From assembly GCF_003335675.1 (NCBI RefSeq), contig NZ_QPHL01000010.1, positions 1-64,000 on the forward strand: DNA of 64,000 nt, read 5' to 3'. The notes beneath the pieces were generated by a model. That model ran no database searches. It was not told where the DNA came from and saw only the letters and a program-made list of their open reading frames with translations. A program made the translations under genes and the position numbers. Origin of the DNA: Winogradskyella sp. KYW1333. GTDB lineage: Bacteria > Bacteroidota > Bacteroidia > Flavobacteriales > Flavobacteriaceae. Positions 62,394-64,000 of the stretch are shown here, piece after piece. Within the stretch, counting starts at the first letter, position 1, and each line of letters starts with the position of its first letter.

Positions 62394-63179
62394 TTAATTG
62401 TTACGCTGCGCAACTGCAGTTTTTACCGTCTCATAGCTATCCTTTAGCGCTTCAAATACACGACTTCTAAAAGACTGCCCCATATCATCTTGCACTTCTT
62501 CTAGTAAAGCATTCGCATCCACTATTTTACTAGATCCTTTAATTAGTTTGTTTGTTTTGAGTTGTTTGCTAGCTAATTTTAATAACGAGTCTACTTCTCT
62601 ATCAAGTTGTATGGTGCTTGTTTCCTTAATGTTCTCAATTACTTCTGCCACTGCTGTTTTATCAATCTCTGGAATTTTAATGATGTTTTGGTTATTGTCA
62701 TCTTTATGACTCTCTAATTCCAGATTTTTGACTTCTACCTTTTTTGTATTAGAAACCAACTTTGTTTTAGGCTCAGATTTATTTTCAACTAGTTGCCTAA
62801 TATCACTATTAATAATAGAATTTTCTATTTTTTCTTCTACCTGTATTTGATCTTTAGGTGAAACTTTCTCATTAACTAATTGGTTATTTTCTTTGTTAAT
62901 TAGAATAGCATCTTCATTCTTCTTAATCTCATTTGAATCTTCATTTACAATTTCTGGCGAAACCTTAATAACCTCGTCCTTGTTAAAAACCTGGATTGTT
63001 ATAGCAATCATAATAACTAACATAGCCGCAATACTTAACCACCAATAGATAGGTCTTTTAAATTTCTTGTCGTCAGCATCTAATCTGTCAGATAGATAGG
63101 CCCAACCGTCTGACGATGGTGTTAAGGTGCGCTTTTCAAGCTTTTCCTTTAATTGTTCTTCAAATTTAATTGGTGCCAT
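62394..63179 (-). CDS. Probable membrane anti-sigma factor
   Basis: A 261-residue protein. It starts with a short cytoplasmic domain (about residues 1-40, FEEQLKEKLEKRTLTPSSDGW), followed by one membrane helix (IYWWLSIAAMLVIMIAITI, about residues 44-62). A long polar, Glu/Lys/Asn-rich segment follows on the far side. No zinc-binding HxxxCxxC motif is present. The assignment rests on position and topology: it overlaps the ECF sigma factor gene by 14 bases, as anti-sigma factors often do. It could instead be a structural membrane protein. Confidence 0.68.
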   Translation of the reverse strand: MAPIKFEEQLKEKLEKRTLTPSSDGWAYLSDRLDADDKKFKRPIYWWLSIAAMLVIMIAITIQVFNKDEVIKVSPEIVNEDSNEIKKNEDAILINKENNQLVNEKVSPKDQIQVEEKIENSIINSDIRQLVENKSEPKTKLVSNTKKVEVKNLELESHKDDNNQNIIKIPEIDKTAVAEVIENIKETSTIQLDREVDSLLKLASKQLKTNKLIKGSSKIVDANALLEEVQDDMGQSFRSRVFEALKDSYETVKTAVAQRNN

Positions 63180-63729
63180 AACTATTGTTATTTAATTCTT
63201 TAATCTTTTGTTGTAAAATCTTTCTTGCTTTGAATAATTGTGATTTAGATGTCCCTTCTGAAATATTCAATAATTCTGCAATTTCATAATGTTTATATCC
63301 TTCAATGGCATACATTACAAATACCATCTTATATCCTTCTGGCAAACTATCTATTACTTGCTGTATCTCTGCAACTTCAATATTTGTTTTTATGTTATTA
63401 GAGTAATCCTTCTCTATATAGCTATCCTCTGCAACAAACTCAATATTTTTTTTAGTACGAAGAAACGAAATGGCCTCCCTAACCATAATTCGTCTAATCC
63501 AACCTTCAAAACTACCTTCATTCTTAAATGATTTAAGATGTTTAAAAACCTTAAAGAAACCATTAAGCATTACCTCTTCCGCTTGATGTACATCCTTAAT
63601 GTAGTATCTACATACACTAAGCATTTTTGGAGCATGTAGTTCATACAACAAATGCTGTGCTTCTCTATTGTTTTTTGAAGCCTTTTTTATGAGTTTAGAT
63701 TCGTTTTTATGAAGTTGTATAACTTTCAT
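63166..63729 (-). CDS. ECF-type RNA polymerase sigma factor
   Basis: A 187-residue sigma-70 family member starting MKVIQLHKNESKLIKKA at ATG 63729; an in-frame reading to 63780 was rejected because it extends beyond the family N-terminus. Region 2 contains EAQHLLYELHAPKMLSVCRY and QAEEVMLNGFFKVFKHLKSF. Region 4 contains IDSLPEGYKMVFVMYAIEGY and YEIAELLNISEGTSKSQLFK. It likely directs polymerase to envelope-related genes when freed from the membrane protein encoded next. The signal is unknown. Confidence 0.93.
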   Translation of the reverse strand: MKVIQLHKNESKLIKKASKNNREAQHLLYELHAPKMLSVCRYYIKDVHQAEEVMLNGFFKVFKHLKSFKNEGSFEGWIRRIMVREAISFLRTKKNIEFVAEDSYIEKDYSNNIKTNIEVAEIQQVIDSLPEGYKMVFVMYAIEGYKHYEIAELLNISEGTSKSQLFKARKILQQKIKELNNNSYGTN

Positions 63730-63848
63730 GTTGGTTTTTACGATTGCTCTTATATTATAAAAGACGCAATAGTTATACAAATGGTTGCTTGAAAGTAAAA
63801 AAAGATTGAGAATTTATTATTAACTACTGATTATCAGTAGTATGAAAA

Positions 63849-64000
63849 TTATTTTTTTCTGTCAATTACATACTCGACCATTAGCTTTAGGGACGCTTTG
63901 TATGGTGAATCAGGATAACTATCCAATAATAACAGTGCTTCTTCTTGAAAACTTTTCATTTTTTTAATAGCATATTCTAGTCCACCATTTTCTTTCACAA
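63849..64000 (-). CDS. Polyprenyl synthetase family protein, C-terminal end only
   Basis: The last 50 codons of a gene that continues past the right edge; the stop is at 63849. The visible residues, including ENGGLEYAIKKMKSF, ALLLLDSYPDSPYKASL and LMVEYVIDRKK, match the C-terminus of trans-isoprenyl diphosphate synthases (IspA/octaprenyl type). These build linear prenyl diphosphates from isopentenyl diphosphate. The aspartate-rich catalytic motifs lie outside the window, so the chain length cannot be judged. Confidence 0.85.
   Translation of the reverse strand, partial: VKENGGLEYAIKKMKSFQEEALLLLDSYPDSPYKASLKLMVEYVIDRKK

Noticed and set aside
63823-63841. Inverted repeat ACTACTGA / TCAGTAGT after the polyprenyl synthetase stop
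   Set aside because: The loop is only three bases and no U run follows on the minus strand, so a terminator call is not supported.

Overview
The window comes from a low-GC chromosome of the Bacteroidota, almost certainly a member of the family Flavobacteriaceae. The evidence is a SusC/SusD outer-membrane uptake pair, the gliding-motility genes gldB and gldC, many exported lipoproteins with a Cys shortly after a short hydrophobic leader, the flavobacterial promoter -7 element TAnnTTTG ahead of many genes, few Shine-Dalgarno sites, and a lysyl-tRNA synthetase with a C-terminal winged-helix-like tail. No phage, insertion sequence, CRISPR array, tRNA or rRNA gene was seen. The window looks like stable core chromosome with two decayed genes.

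Layout. 0-8 kb, minus strand: a putative porin, then a susC-susD-lipoprotein operon ending at a strong terminator. 8-16 kb: rnhB with a large lipoprotein, a nucleoid-associated protein, a decayed heavy-metal-associated-domain gene, lipB, a 52-residue YqaE/Pmp3 protein, a 0.5-kb hairpin-rich gap and lysS. 16-25.8 kb: a diheme cytochrome-like lipoprotein, a large zinc metalloprotease, two tandem alpha/beta hydrolases, two small secreted LTxxQ-like proteins, and a minus-strand operon of a small HExxH protein, an ACC deaminase-like PLP enzyme, a glucosaminidase-LysM lipoprotein and hemL. 25.8-31.4 kb: a DUF5522 protein overlapping hutU, a DUF4136 lipoprotein, a SulP transporter and a bestrophin. 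31.5-37.9 kb: an M20 peptidase, then a branched-chain oxoacid dehydrogenase operon (E2, ilvE, fused E1) divergent from an Lrp/AsnC regulator.

37.9-51.4 kb is the main metabolic block: a phenylacetate (paa) catabolic operon of about 14 tightly packed genes in transcription order paaE-A-B-C-D, VOC protein, paaG, PLP dehydratase, paaH, paaI, paaJ, paaZ, paaF-like, paaY-like. A TetR-type paaR lies upstream. A perfect 18-bp palindrome overlaps the expected paaE start site and a related site lies behind paaR, suggesting autoregulated repression relieved by phenylacetyl-CoA. The ligase gene paaK is not in the window. PaaZ carries an extra C-terminal DUF1569/DinB-like domain.

51.5-64 kb: an exported amidohydrolase, a decayed unidentified gene, gldC-gldB divergent from nadE with interleaved promoter elements, an atypical LuxR-family response regulator, a DnaG primase without the usual zinc ligands, an exported ADP-ribosylglycohydrolase-family protein, an exported endonuclease/exonuclease/phosphatase-fold protein, and an operon of an ECF sigma factor, a probable membrane anti-sigma factor and an outer-membrane beta-barrel protein. 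The right edge cuts a polyprenyl synthetase gene.

I see no wholly new multi-gene system. The best leads are the non-canonical receiver, the zinc-less primase, the PaaZ fusion, the paired PaaR operators, the extra enzymes in the paa operon and the two gene relics. All family names rest on motif recognition by eye; no database search was run.
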